From the NCBI GenBank assembly GCA_013398955.1, contig VWPU01000914.1, positions 310,001-374,000 on the forward strand: DNA of 64,000 bases, in the 5' to 3' direction. The DNA comes from Callaeas wilsoni. Taxonomy: Eukaryota; Chordata; Aves; Passeriformes; Callaeidae. Below are positions 27,101-39,105 of this stretch, piece by piece. The stretch's first letter is position 1. Every line of letters starts with the position of its first letter. Position numbers and translations under genes: made by a program. The notes beneath the pieces are model-generated. The model saw nothing but the letters and a program-made list of their open reading frames with translations. It was not told the DNA's origin and searched no databases.

Positions 27101-28839
27101 AGTTTCCCACGAACCACATTACTACTACCTGATTAAAGCTCTTCCTTAGCATACCCTTGGGTTTAAAACACTCTAATGCAATGGAACATTTTTATTTATC
27201 ATTCATATTAATACATTAAAAATTGGCTTAAATGGATTAAATAAAACTTGTGAATACAGTCTGTAAATCAAAATAATTTACAGAAAATACTGCCAGAACA
27301 AAGAAGACTGAGCAGAATAGGAAAATGTTGAGATGATAGTAGCATGAAATTTAAGATAGGAAGTGTTTACACTTTGTGAAAGTAAACCAAGGCCAACACA
27401 GACCTGTGTTTCATGTTTCAGGTGACACAGCAAACAGCAGTAGTGGTGATCTGTACAGATTCATATGCAACAGCTATTTGAAAAGGCTACTATGGTCTAA
27501 GGATGCATAAACAAGGGGATTATTCACAAAGGAAGAAAAATTATGGTTCCATTTAACAAAATCCTTGTGTCAGAGGCTGTATGTAACTTCTCTGGGTTTT
27601 AATCTTTGCAATACCTGCATATATGATTTTAAAGGCTTAGTCTCTAAGCTACAGCTTTCCTTAATGCAAAGCAGATAAAAATGACTTAGCCATTTATCTT
27701 TCCAATGGGTAAAAATGTGACAAAGGCCATCTTCTAATACACAGGACTCATGAGAAGATCAAATTTAATGGATAAAACTTGCTTATCCCGCAAACTGAAA
27801 TAATGGCAAAAGAGATAAGTACAGCAGCATTCATTAAACAGAAATCTGATGAACTCAAGACGAAAATTTCTGTAAGTTATGGGCCAGTATCTTTTCAAAA
27901 ATTAAATATGCCTACTGCAAGAAAATGTCTTTTGACATATTGAATTGTTCAATATTTGACATACAGATCACTTTTCTTCATGCTCAAAACATTTCTTTCT
28001 CAGAAGACAAACTTTTCCAAAAGGCATATTTATTTAGCAGTTATAATGAATTCAGATTTTAAAATTTTCAGTAACTGATGTTTAATCTCATGCTGTAAAC
28101 ACAATCTATTTAGGTGGTTTTAGTTAATTTTAGCTAGTTTTTGGCCAGTCAGCTGTCAGAATGTTGTACCCATTTCTAGAAATGGATGACTTTGACAAGC
28201 AGTTGGTTTCGGTACTTGTGTTAGTCAGAAAACACTGCTGCTGGAGCAAAGAAAATAGAAAAATGGTTACCAAAATTAAAAATAAGATGGTTGAATTTGT
28301 GTTTCTAAAATAAAGACTAAACAACTCCAAAATGAAAGCTATAGACACATCTCAGATACCAGTCTTAAAATGTCACTAGCAGTTCAGGACACTAGAGTCA
28401 AGGATATTTAAATTCTTTAGCAGGGAGACCTAGAAAGCTTATCTGGAGATTAAAAGGTTATTTTATGATGAAAGGCTTCAAGACTTCTGAATCTGTTCAG
28501 TATTTGTGAGAAGAATAAAATGATCATAGGAGGTACCAGTGAACCTGAAATAGTACTGTACAGATTATAAATCCAGCAGAATTAAAATAGGAAGATGGAC
28601 AAGGAAGTAATATACCAGAGGAAAAAAAGATGATACTTCTCTGTGTTGCGTAAGAAGCAATGCAGCACATGAAAGCCATTCCAAGACTGTTAAGGGGATT
28701 CACAGCTGCTTAAAATACTCAGTGTCGCTATTTGACAGCTGTTAAGTGGCTGCCTCTGTCCAAAGGCACCTCGATGGAGTTGGTTTTACCACACCATGTC
28801 TACTTGCAACATGTTCAGTATCTCAGGCTTTTAACTGAA

Positions 28840-29900
28840 AGAAAATCAATAGGCTTACTTCTTCTCTCCTTTGCCTTTTCTTTCATTTCTTTTTGTATTT
28901 ACTTACCAAAGCATCTTCCTCTTGCTCTACTACTTCTTCATAATCACACTACCATACCTACCTGACTCCATCCATTCCTTCTATTTCATTCAGTTTATCA
29001 ATAACCTGTGATTCTGCCACTCTCAGATTACTGCTCCATATACATTCTAAAGGATCTTCAACTCCATTTGCCATCTTACTGTTCATAGCACAGTGCTATC
29101 TTCATCGCTTACCTTTCAGAAGCATTTCTAAACAGAATTTTAGAGACTCCATATAAAATACATGTCCTCTTCCTTCCTTACCAGTGTTTTCTTCTACACT
29201 GATCAATTCTTATCCAACTCTTAAATCTTGTCATCCTAACACCTCCACAGCCTTTCACATTACTCCTTTTCCTAACATCTATTTCAGACTCTGTGGGCCT
29301 GTAATTTAGTTTTCACTCATCCAGTTTTTGTCTTACAGTTTCTTTTCCCTATTGTACCAGTCTCTCCTACCTTTTAATATTATCTCTGGTGAATATTACG
29401 TGGATTCAGCTGTAATTTATGAGTCAATGGCTCATCTCTTTTACACAACCAGGCAGTTCCCTTTTATGCATGTTTAACTTCCTTTCTAATTTTATTACTC
29501 TAAGTGGCTTGATAGCACCTCAAAGTCAGTATGGCTAGCCCAGAAAAACTTTGACTTCTCTAAATCCTTACCCCTATCTATTCTTCAGTGCTTAGCCTTA
29601 CTAATAGAAAAACTTCTGCAGTAGCTCAGGATATATATTAACTCTTGCTCTTCACTTAAATTCTTCCTTCTTCACAAAAATCAAACAATGAGAACTTTAT
29701 CCCTTCAAAGTGAAAAGTATTATCCAGTCCTAACTTCTTTCTTTCTTGGTAATCACAATCTTCTTGCCTTGTCCTCAAGTCTTGCTCACTTCTTGTCTCT
29801 CTTGATTTACTCCTCAGATCATTTTTCTTCATCATACATTCAACAGTCTGATCAAAATCGTAATTTCTGTTTCTGTGCTCATTTGTAACTTCTTTCAAGC
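28840..29900 (+). other. Pyrimidine-rich block on the + strand
   Basis: Roughly 1 kb in which C and T clearly outnumber A and G on the + strand, with many CTTC, TTCC and CCTT words but no perfect tandem repeat. No exon, CR1 or LTR match is recognised. Comparable smaller blocks occur near 21180-21760, 44110-44500, 51720-52200 and 56810-57420, all with pyrimidines on the same strand. It may be an eroded repeat family or a strand-asymmetric mutational signature. Confidence 0.5.
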
Positions 29901-30639
29901 TGCTCCCAAACATCTTTATTAGTCCCAACATAACCATATTAACACAATTTTTTTAAATAACTACATTTTATGGAATCAGAGACACTAATTCACATTAGCT
30001 AAATTAATCTTTTCACTTCAGCATCATATAGTAATGAAACAAATCAGGTAATTTTGTAATAAAAGCATTACGCATAGACTTCTAAGCTGTTTGGCTGCAG
30101 AACCCTAATTCAGGGACTGGTTTGAATTGTATCCCATGTGAACCTAAGTACATGGTATCTGGAAGGCTGATGCAATTGGAGCCCAGTCTACAGGCAATCT
30201 GAATCTGAAATTTTATTTTTACGTTAATGATACTCCAACATAAGCAACCTTCTAACAATAGCCTGAAGTAATTCATGGATGTTTTTGCATCTGCTTGTTC
30301 ATGGGTGGTTTTGGTACTGCACGAATTCTCAAGAGGTAAGGAAGGTTGCATAAGACTTTACCATACAAAGACAACAGTTTTTTCTCTACAGGGAAAAAGG
30401 AATAAAAGTCTCCCCTCTCAAAAAAACCCAATACAAACAAACAAATAAACCAAGCCAACCATACTTTGGTTAAAAAAACAAAACAAAAAACCAAAACATG
30501 AAAAAGGAAAAATTTTCATAAGGTAAGTTTCACTTCATGAGAGAAAAAAAATAAATTGTCATCTCAAGGTTAGTTTTTTTTCCTTTTTAATATTAAAATA
30601 CACTCTCACAGCAATTCACAATTATCTCTTTTTCATTAG

Positions 30640-30752
30640 TATCTACAAGTGAAGCAGACCAGAAATTAGCTGTCAGAAAGCAGTGCCAACACACAGAGGC
30701 ACTGTCTAGACCCATCTATATCTATCATATACAGAGATATAAAAAGTCTCAG
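30640..30752 (+). other. Candidate exon (unsupported by homology)
   Basis: Acceptor ATCTCTTTTTCATTAG precedes 30640, and a near-consensus donor CAG|GTAAGA follows 30752. The 113 nt are open in a single frame (two bases plus 37 codons); the other two frames contain stops. The peptide is basic and polar with no recognised domain. Its phase is not directly compatible with the segment ending at 23402, so the two need not belong to one transcript. A chance splice-site pair is the main alternative. Confidence 0.15.
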
Positions 30753-33416
30753 GTAAGAATAATGATCTATTATTTATCTATTATAATAATCTACTTTTTC
30801 TTACCCCTCATTCATATCTCATTTTGTCAAACACTTTTGGCTGTTTTTCTCTAAATTACTGTGTTGGGTAGGAAAAGATACTATCAAATCAAGACAAGAA
30901 TGTTCACAGACATTAACAATCATTTGTGTTTAAAAATTCAGGAAGTCTTACCCAGTTCCACACTCCTGTGATGGCTAGATAGAAAAATTGAAGGGCAGAA
31001 AGTATAACCACCTCAGGCCTCCACCCTGCTCTTCAGATAGTTTTTCCTACCCTCAAGGCAAGGACAACTGATGTGCCAATCAACCAGCTCCTGAAATGTT
31101 AAGAGTTTTTAACACCAATATATTGTGGTAAATCAAAAACAAGCTAAGTCAAATGAACAGGTTGGACATAACCTACTCAGGGAAGATACCATCTATGAGG
31201 AGGTTCAAGACAGAAAACCATTCCTCCTCAAGTCACCTCACTGCAATCCACCTTTACATCACAGATTAGCAGAAGTACAACCAGGAACTGCTAAATTATG
31301 CTTAATATACATAACAAACAAAAATACAGCATGGAAACTTGAAAAAACTAAACTGAAAATGTTGGGAAAACAACTCTCAACTTTGAAGTTTCTGCTTTAA
31401 ATCTGAAAATAGGCCATGATATGGCTAAATGAAAAGCAAAGATAATGTATTTTTTTCTCAAGTTATGTTGAAGATTTATACAACAGTTAATCAAAAAGGC
31501 CAAGTAATGTCTCCATATCTACATCCTTAACCACTACAACTTATTCCCACAAAATCCTATGTAAGCAGACATAAATACATGAAGCAGTCAATCTTCTATA
31601 GGCTTAATACTATATGTAAGGGTGCTATTCTGAAACAGTTGAGTTTTGCTGTAACACTGAGAAACCTTCATCATACAAGGAAGCTAGTGGCAAAGTTCAC
31701 TGTAAAACTGAGACCCATCCAGATGCAGCACCCAGCACAGTGAAGCGTTGAGGTATTCCAGAATATATAAGATCACTATTCAAAATGTCTGTAAGGTTTT
31801 GTGCCTCCTTCATCTTTCTAGAGCACAAACACTTGACCAGATTTCTTACAACTATAAGCTAGTGTAAGAAATTTGGTACATAACCCTTTTTGGGAATGTG
31901 TGAAATTTCCTACTGAGAAATTACCTATTGTTTAATGGAAAGTCGTTGATCTCTGCCCACCATCTGCTTAGTCCAACTGCTTATTTAACATGTTGAGTGA
32001 TAGCAACACTCTGTCTCAGAAATTACCCTTGCTGAAGCTAATGAACACCATGTTTTAATTTTAACTAGATTCAGATTTATCTCCAGTCCTGGCCAAGCAC
32101 TGAGTCCATTAGTTGCTGACAGTGACTAGCGTGTTTGGCTAGCATATTAACTCACAAATTGTTCCACTAAAATCAACATAACCAAACATGCAAAGTTATC
32201 TCAACAAGTCTCAGGTGGGATACAATCTTCATTTCAAGATGTCATCCTTTCTGTATACAACACCTGAATTTGATTAAGAAAACTTCTTTAGATGCTTTCA
32301 TGCTACAAAATTGTAGACACATACCCTTCTCTGTAAACCTCAGGACAGATCAGAAGGGCTGACTGTGACGCTTAGGTGAAACACAACCAACCACTGCTAA
32401 CCTGTATTTGAAAAGAGAAAGGAACTCCTGTATTTCACTGGAAATTGCTCACATGCAAGCAAAACATCCTCCCTCCCATAAAGAGTTCGCAATCCAAAAA
32501 ATACACCATCAGGTAATTTATAATTCAAAAGAATATCTTTAGATACAGGTTATGTAGAAAATTCCCCATCAGACACATGTACCTCTCAAAATGTAGTATG
32601 AAAGGCCAGGAAGGGCTGTTGAGTTCTGCTACCACAACCCAGCTGGGAGGAGGTGATCCTCTAAGTAGCAGAATGTGGCCTTAACACTTACACACCTCTA
32701 GGCTCGAACATTTTACTTCTTCAAACTTTCCATGGACAAAGTGTATGAATTGGCTTTCATTATACCGAAATCTGTTTATTCACAGTACCACTGCTACTGT
32801 GCCACTGCTAACTTTTGATCTCAAAAAAGTATTTTTTTACAGACGCTGGATTAATAGCATATCCTACATCATTGCTGACAAAACACCATAAAAAGAGGTT
32901 TTCAAATGGTGTCAAATCGCACATTGCTAATACACAATAGTGAGTGAAGTCTCATACAAACATGCAATAGAGCAGGATGAGAAAGTTAATATAAAAATTA
33001 CCCAACTCAAAATGATGTTTTTCATGTCCTTCCTATTTACAAACAATGTAAGCAGCTGACTCAGACACCAAACTGACTGAATAACTGATAGGATGGCATT
33101 ATCTACATGCTGCTCAAGAAGAACCACACCTGAGCAGCCATAAGCATGAGGCTGCATTATAGACCTACAGCATGAATGTGTGTTTCTCACATTTATTATG
33201 TAACATTCTCCACATAAAGGCATAGGACAGAGACTTGCAAGGTTGGTTGCTTTCACGCCATTTACAAACACCAATAAAATGGGCATTTTAAAACATTGTT
33301 TACTATAGTATGGTCCAAATCTATCCATCTTTCAGCAGCATATACAGGGAATGTTTTAATCTAGAAATAACTATGTGGCTGCTAGTGAAAAAAAAAGCAC
33401 CAGAACACACAGCAGT

Positions 33417-33465
<49 letters not shown>
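33417..33465 (+). repeat. (AG)n microsatellite
   Basis: About 49 bp of AG dinucleotides with a single interruption (AGAAAGAG near the start). It is the longest simple repeat of the window and explains the Arg-Glu-rich open frames that run through it. It is likely length-polymorphic. Confidence 0.97.
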
Positions 33466-33468
<3 letters not shown>

Positions 33469-36400
33469 AAAAGATTTTTAAAATCTGTACATTACTGTGT
33501 TGCAAACCATTTATCTACAAAATTAGTTTGAGCGTACAAGTATGTCCAGCCTACCCTTGTATATGCATTACGTACAGCTTTGCAGCAGTGGAATGAAATT
33601 TTGCAGCCAACGCCCTCCACATATAACTAGTTTGTGCTGAAACAATTTGTCAATCTTATTTAACTTTTGTTATCTGCTGCAGTACAAGGAAATTCTAACT
33701 GATACAGGTTAGACTTCTGATGTCAAATAAAAATAGCAACAGCTGTCTTTCACAAAATTCACTAAAACTAGCTTCCATCTTCCCTGCCAAAATTAATCAC
33801 ATATTCTGAGGATGTCCAAGTGCTGTCATCAGTTTCTTCTTCTGTCCCTGAAAAGTAGAGCTGCATTCTCTACCTTTATGTGGGTCATTTCCCCACAATA
33901 ACAACATTTTTCAAAATGGCATTCAGGGTTACGAAATGGAAAGAGATCCCATTTCACTGCAGCCATTTGTTCCTAACATGGAGAGGTAACAGTGTGACAG
34001 GATGGAAGCTCTCTCTCCTATATCCACCTGCTCCGTCTGTAACTTTTTTAGTACTATTCCAGCAGACTTTATATCTTGCTTAAGATATAAAGCCAATATA
34101 CCAGATGTCCTTGATTGTCCCACCTGCTGGCTGTGTTTACACTCTCCATAACTGATCTAGCTATCCATCCTCATACATGCATACCTGAAAGAAGCACTGG
34201 GCAGTGTGCACTTTGTGCTCCCTCTTGGACGTGCACAGGTTATGTGAAGAGTGGTAGCTGTTTGTTTTAGAGCTTTTTATTTTAGTTCTAGCTGCACAGC
34301 CTCACGTGCTTTGCTCAGGAGGTTCCATATTGACAATCCATAATAGCTGACTTGGAGTCACCAGCAGGATCTGGTCTGGGAACTGAAATACGACAGCCTT
34401 AGCTACTCAATTTGAGCCTCCTCTGCCTAGGGATAATATAAAATCCCTCATCAGTCAGTACATATCTTCCTCACCTGTGTTTTGATCATCAAGGGTATGG
34501 TTTTCACATAGCTGTTCCCACCTTGCTTTTTCTTTAATATAAGCTTTTAAAGAATTATATGATGAGCTCAGGAAATCTTGGCTTCTATCTATGCTTCTCC
34601 TGACAAACGGGCTACACTGTGCACACACTTCTGTGTCACACAGCATAGCTGAAACTTGTTTACTGCTATCAAAGCTTATTTACAGCCTATCAAAAAGCTA
34701 AAAATACTTTTAATTTTCCTACAACATAAAGCAGACTGCCACTGTATTTCTCATCTAATCAGATACCCTGCCAAGGATACAGGCTTCTGCATTCGGTCTT
34801 AGGTCAGCACTGAATCTGGCTGCTCAGACCAAGGGTTACAAAGTCAAAGCCTCATTACAGAAATCATTGTGCAAATACAGCAATGTACAATCAAGAAATA
34901 TATGTCAAAAAAATAGTGTCTTGCAGACAAACATTGTACAAATAGACCTCTGCATATACTGAACAATACCATCACATTTTTCTGTTTTTCTACAATATAT
35001 CCCAAATACTCCCAATATGTACATCTGTCCATTTCGTTATCCACAAGTACAGATCAAAGTCATGTATATAAATATGTTTACATACAAATATCCACTATTT
35101 TCAGTCATTTGAACTGGAAACTACAAAGCAAGAGTTATGCCTACAGTTGCATGTATTTATATTTCCAGTTCTTTAATGATGGATTTCTTTTACTGATGAG
35201 ATGAAGTCCTATGTGTTTGTAATTCTATGATTTTTTCTAAATGACCACTCTTATATGTATACAGCATGTTATTAAGACTATTTTCCCACTTTTCAGTGAC
35301 TTCCTACCCTACTCACATCCCTCAGAACTTGGGGAATGGACACAAGATTCACATATGTTGAAGAGTCCAATTATGGTAGCTACAAAGAGACCAATTAAGG
35401 TCAATTATTGCCATTACTAATGCTAATCAGTAAGTAACAATTTGTTCAGAAAACTAACTGGAAAAGGGAACAAAGAAACTCATCAATGAACAAGAAAGGT
35501 CTGTCTTGGTTCATTCCCTGTTTGGGCAATGATTTATTTGGTTTTGTGGGCACGTTTGCCATGCTACAGCTGCTTTGACAGTCCCTGTTTCTTGAGATAT
35601 CTGAAAAGCTAAGTCAGATACAAAGATTTGATGGATGTCTGCCTAACTAATGTATGTAGCTATTACTTTGTATTTTTCTTCTTTATTACATTTTCAGATC
35701 AAAAAGAGATAAGCATTACCACAAGTCACTGTTATCAATATCAAGAAGACACACACAAAAGATGTTTGAACAAAATGAAATTCTACATGTCAGTAGTAGA
35801 CAAGCTGTTGTTGGAAAGTGCCAGATAATTAAATTGTAATACAGAGAATCACAAATTTTGGACCTCTCACAGTGATGAGATCTGTCAGACACAGATAAGA
35901 ACTTGTATTTTTAAAATATACAAGGTTTCATATCGCATCTTCTTTTAATGTGAGAACAAAACAAACCAGTTGTTTGTGCGAACAGCTCCAAGCAGTTTGT
36001 TATACTGCAAAGGACAAACTACTGGTTGGGCCACCGCCCTTCTGACACCAACAGACAGAATTCATAGATAATAAAGTGGGAATCTGTATTCACCCAGTTT
36101 ACCAAAGAAACAGTGAGAGGACAGCAGAGGATGTATTTATCTCAGGACAGTGTCCTAACCAAGGGTGCAGAGAACAGGAAGCCCCAAAAGCAGAGGCAGA
36201 CAGTAGAAGGGACACTGCAGGTCTGCCTGACTCCAACTGAAGACTTGGACACCCACTGGGAGCCTGCACCAGTATGAGCTGCGTCTGTTCTTTGGCACAT
36301 TTTGCACATGCAGGACATAAAAATTTTGGATTCCCAGTGATACAGAAGGCAAATATTTTTTAATATTTTAAAGAAAGGAATGTAATTTAATATTTTTTCT

Positions 36401-36488
36401 TTTCAATGCCACATACAAAGGGTTACATACAAAACCTGCTCCCTTGCTGTGAGATGAGGTTAGAAACAAGACCCTCAATTTTTCTAGA
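33466..36488. other. AT-rich unique sequence, no gene seen
   Basis: I see no exon, RNA gene or transposon fragment. Open frames are below 70 codons and unrecognised. Confidence 0.55.
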
Positions 36489-37076
36489 CTATCCTGAGAA
36501 AACGACCTTTACTTCTGCTGGCTGCTCGAACTGTTTGAGACACACTGTGGTGTCTGGGGCACCACTGTCCTGGTGCTCACAGTAGAGGCTGAAAGGCACT
36601 GGGAGGAGAGGCAGGGTCTGCCCAGGGCTGGTCACAGCAGGTTCCTGATGGCTCACTGCACCCATCACAGGGCATACTTGAGCCTGCAGCTGAGGTGGGG
36701 ACACAACTCCCTGGGAATACCCCTGGGAAATGGATTTTAGATGGTGCAAAACTACTGCCCAGCATTGAGAAGTGAGGAGGGCAAGTGTAAGAAACAGCCC
36801 TGTGCACACCAAGGTGAGAGATGGAGGAGGCAGAGGAGGAGCTGCAGAGGCTGGAGCAGAGATTCCCCTGCAGCCCATGGTGGGGACCATGATCATGCAG
36901 GTTCCCCTGCAGCCTCCGGAGGTCCCCATGTCGGACAAGGGGAAAAGAGTGAGGAGTAAGGAGTGACAGGGACCAGCTGTTATAAACTGGCCACAAACCT
37001 CACTTCCCACCTCCCTGCCCTGCTCAGTGGGGGCAAGCAAAAGGGTTGGGAATGAAGGAGTGAATTTGATAGGCAC
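36489..37076 (-). other. Unrecognised open frame in a GC-richer patch
   Basis: This is the longest frame of the window: 195 codons, or 146 from an internal ATG at 36929 in a fair Kozak context (gacATGG). The patch is clearly GC-richer than its surroundings but CpG-poor. From the internal start the protein has a Gly/Cys/Met-rich N terminus with an in-frame duplicated GCRG motif, and a Pro-rich run (PPLPPP). One hydrophobic segment follows (about residues 36-58, with CTGLFLTLALLTSQCWAVVL), then a Gln/Pro/Ser-rich tail. A TTATAA-type box lies about 60 bp upstream of the internal ATG. I recognise no family. Other frames are also fairly open, which argues that composition, not selection, keeps it open. 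It could be an intronless small membrane-protein gene, a decayed retrocopy, or chance. Confidence 0.2.
36863..36914 (-). repeat. Short in-frame direct repeat, period 39 bp
   Basis: The 13-mer ttcccctgcagcc occurs at 36863-36875 and again at 36902-36914. The 39-bp period equals 13 codons of the unrecognised minus-strand frame and gives its GCRG...GCRG pattern. Only the 13-mer is well conserved between the copies. Confidence 0.6.
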
Positions 37077-38141
37077 AAGGGGAGAAGGTGTTTTAGGTTT
37101 TGCCCTTGTTTCTCACCATACAAATCTATTTTAATCAGCAGTAAGTTAAGTTAATCTTCCTCAAGACAAGTCTCTTTTGTCTGTTAAGGCAAGTAATGTC
37201 CCTGCCCTCATCTTGAGACACATGGAGTGAGAGAGAGGCTGGGTGGGAGCCTGGCAGCCAGCTGAGGTCAGCCCACTGTACTTGGGAATCAAATTTGGGA
37301 ACTGAATTTTACAAATTTAGGTAGTCCAATTATATGAAAGGGACCAAAGTTCATTATTCATTACAATGCTAAGCACATTCGCTAATAGTGAGGTGAGCAA
37401 CACTTCCTACACAGACAGTATATGCTGGTTCCACCACCTGCTGCCCCCAGCCACCTTGTGTGAAGGCTCAAAGTTCTGGAGTGGTTTCAAAAGCTGCTTA
37501 AACTGATTTAAGGCTTTGCTACTGCCAAAAGAGAAGAGATCCTGCCCTACTTTTACCATGCACATCACTGCACTATTTTCTTGTGAGGCAGCAATAAGGC
37601 TTATCTGGCTGAAAACTACTGTGCATTTTTAGTGCTGGAACACAAAGGGAGCATAAGATCATCACTTCCAGGAAACATGCGATCATGAAACTACACCCTT
37701 TGAGTGCTTCAGGCTCAGGATTTCAATGTACCTCAGAAAATAACTGTGCTTATGAGACTTGGATCATAGCCGTTCCTCTAGCTTCACACCGGGGTTTCTT
37801 AAAATGTCCATCCTGATTGATTCAGATGTAAAGATAGTAGAGAAATATCCCACTGGGTTTTTCTGAGCCAATTTGTCACAAAATTTTTTCAACATTGCTT
37901 GACCAAACCTGTAACAGGACCAGAGGACTTTCTGAACCAATCTAAATTTATGGTCTACTAATCTGGTATCCTCTTTGTGACAAACGACAAGGTCAACCAT
38001 TTAACGAATGTGTGTGACCTCCTGCAGTAGTTATCTATAACATAATTCATGCCATGAAAGAATACCCTACCCACTTATCCAATTATTTTGCCCTACACCT
38101 GCAGTCTTTTTCTTCCTGCTAAAATCTTGCAATAATTTACT
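37077..38141. other. Unique sequence, no gene seen
   Basis: The composition falls back from GC-richer (about 37190-37290) to AT-rich. The 78-codon minus-strand frame at 37764-38000 has no recognisable domain and I do not call it. The segment ends at the CR1 tail. Confidence 0.5.
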
Positions 38142-39105
38142 CATAGAAACATAGAATATGCTGAGTTGGAAGAGACCCAACTCGAGTTGGAAGAGTCCAA
38201 CTCCTGGCCCCAAGAATCCCACCATGTGCCTATAAAGCATTGTCTAAACGCTTCTTGAACTCTGTCAGCTCGAATAGACTTCCCAGTGCTGTGACCACTC
38301 CCCTGGGGAATCTATTCCAGTGCCCATCCACACTCTGGGTGAAAATCTTTTTCCAGATATGCAACCTAAACCTCCCCTGACACAATTTCAGTCATTCCCT
38401 TGGGTCCTGTCACTGGTCATGAGTGTGAAGAGATTGGTACCTGCCGCTCCTCTTTCCCTCACAACGATGTTGAAAACCAGTGAAGCCTCCTCTCAGTCTC
38501 CTCCAGGCTGAACAAACCAAGTGACCTCAGCTGCTCCTCATACGGCTTCCCCTCTGGACCCTTTACCATCCTTGTTGCCCTCCTTTGGGTGCTCTCTAAT
38601 AGCTTAATCTCTTTTTTTATATTGTAGCACCTGAAACTGCACACAGCACTCGAGGTGAGGCCATCCCAGTGCAGAGCAGAGTGGGACAATCCCCTCCCCT
38701 GCCTGGCTGGCGATGCTGTGCCTGATGCACCTCAGGGCAGTGTTGGCCCTCCTGTCTGCCAGGGCATTGCTGACTCGTGTTCAACTTTCCAGGACCAGGA
38801 TCCCCATGGTCTCTTTCCTGTGGCATTGCTTTCCAGCACCTCATTCCTCAGTCTGTCCACACAACCAGGGCTGCCCCATCCCAGGTACAGAATCCAGCAC
38901 TTGCTCTTGCTAAACTTCATACGGTTGGTGATTGGTCAAAGTCTCCCTGTAGGGCCTCTCTTGTCTCAAGGGAGTTGACAGCTCCTCCCAATTTAGTGCT
39001 GTCAGCAAACTTACTTAGTATTCCTTTGCGTCCAAGTCATTAATGAAGATATTGAAGAAAACTGGCCCCAGGATGGAGCCCTGCTGAACCCTAATGTTAC
39101 AACTC
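38142..39105 (-). mobile_element. CR1 retrotransposon, 5'-truncated, reverse orientation
   Basis: The left end is the reverse complement of the avian CR1 3' tail (catagaaacatagaatatg, then the ctgagttggaag block). Moving rightward it continues into the 3' UTR, then into the C-terminal part of ORF2. On the minus strand, 38459-38689 includes [14 protein letters not shown] followed by [15 protein letters not shown], the usual end region of the CR1 reverse-transcriptase protein. Upstream ORF2 sequence, shifted out of frame, can be followed to about 39105. Further weak similarity ('ccagccagttaaaaac' near 39190) suggests the copy may reach about 39220. It is inactive: truncated, frameshifted and without the endonuclease and catalytic RT regions. 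Confidence 0.92.
38163..38203. repeat. Local duplication inside the CR1 tail
   Basis: Two adjacent units of 21 and 20 bp (38163-38183 and 38184-38203) share gagttggaagag and end in ccaactc. Each unit is itself a small inverted repeat (GAGTTGG/CCAACTC). Typical CR1 tails have a different, non-duplicated sequence between the first and last halves, so this is a copy-specific duplication or conversion, or a subfamily variant. Confidence 0.6.

Larger units (their letters stand above)
22969..33416. other. AT-rich unique sequence with candidate exons only
   Basis: No confirmed gene. Splice-bounded open segments at 23042-23145, 23359-23402 and 30640-30752 are listed separately as candidates. About 23990-24260 has the look of conserved non-coding DNA (homeobox-type TTAATTTATTT, palindromic AGGTCA sites). 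About 28840-29900 is pyrimidine-rich on the + strand. The 133-codon minus-strand frame at 32927-33328 is the longest in this part, but it has no recognisable domain and average AT-rich composition, so I do not call it. Confidence 0.5.

Noticed and set aside
32927..33328. 133-codon minus-strand open frame
   Set aside because: No recognisable domain, ordinary AT-rich composition and no supporting splice or promoter signals. One such frame is expected by chance in 64 kb.
33310..33596. Two overlapping frames with Arg-Glu repeats
   Set aside because: The repeats are simply the AG microsatellite translated in two frames.
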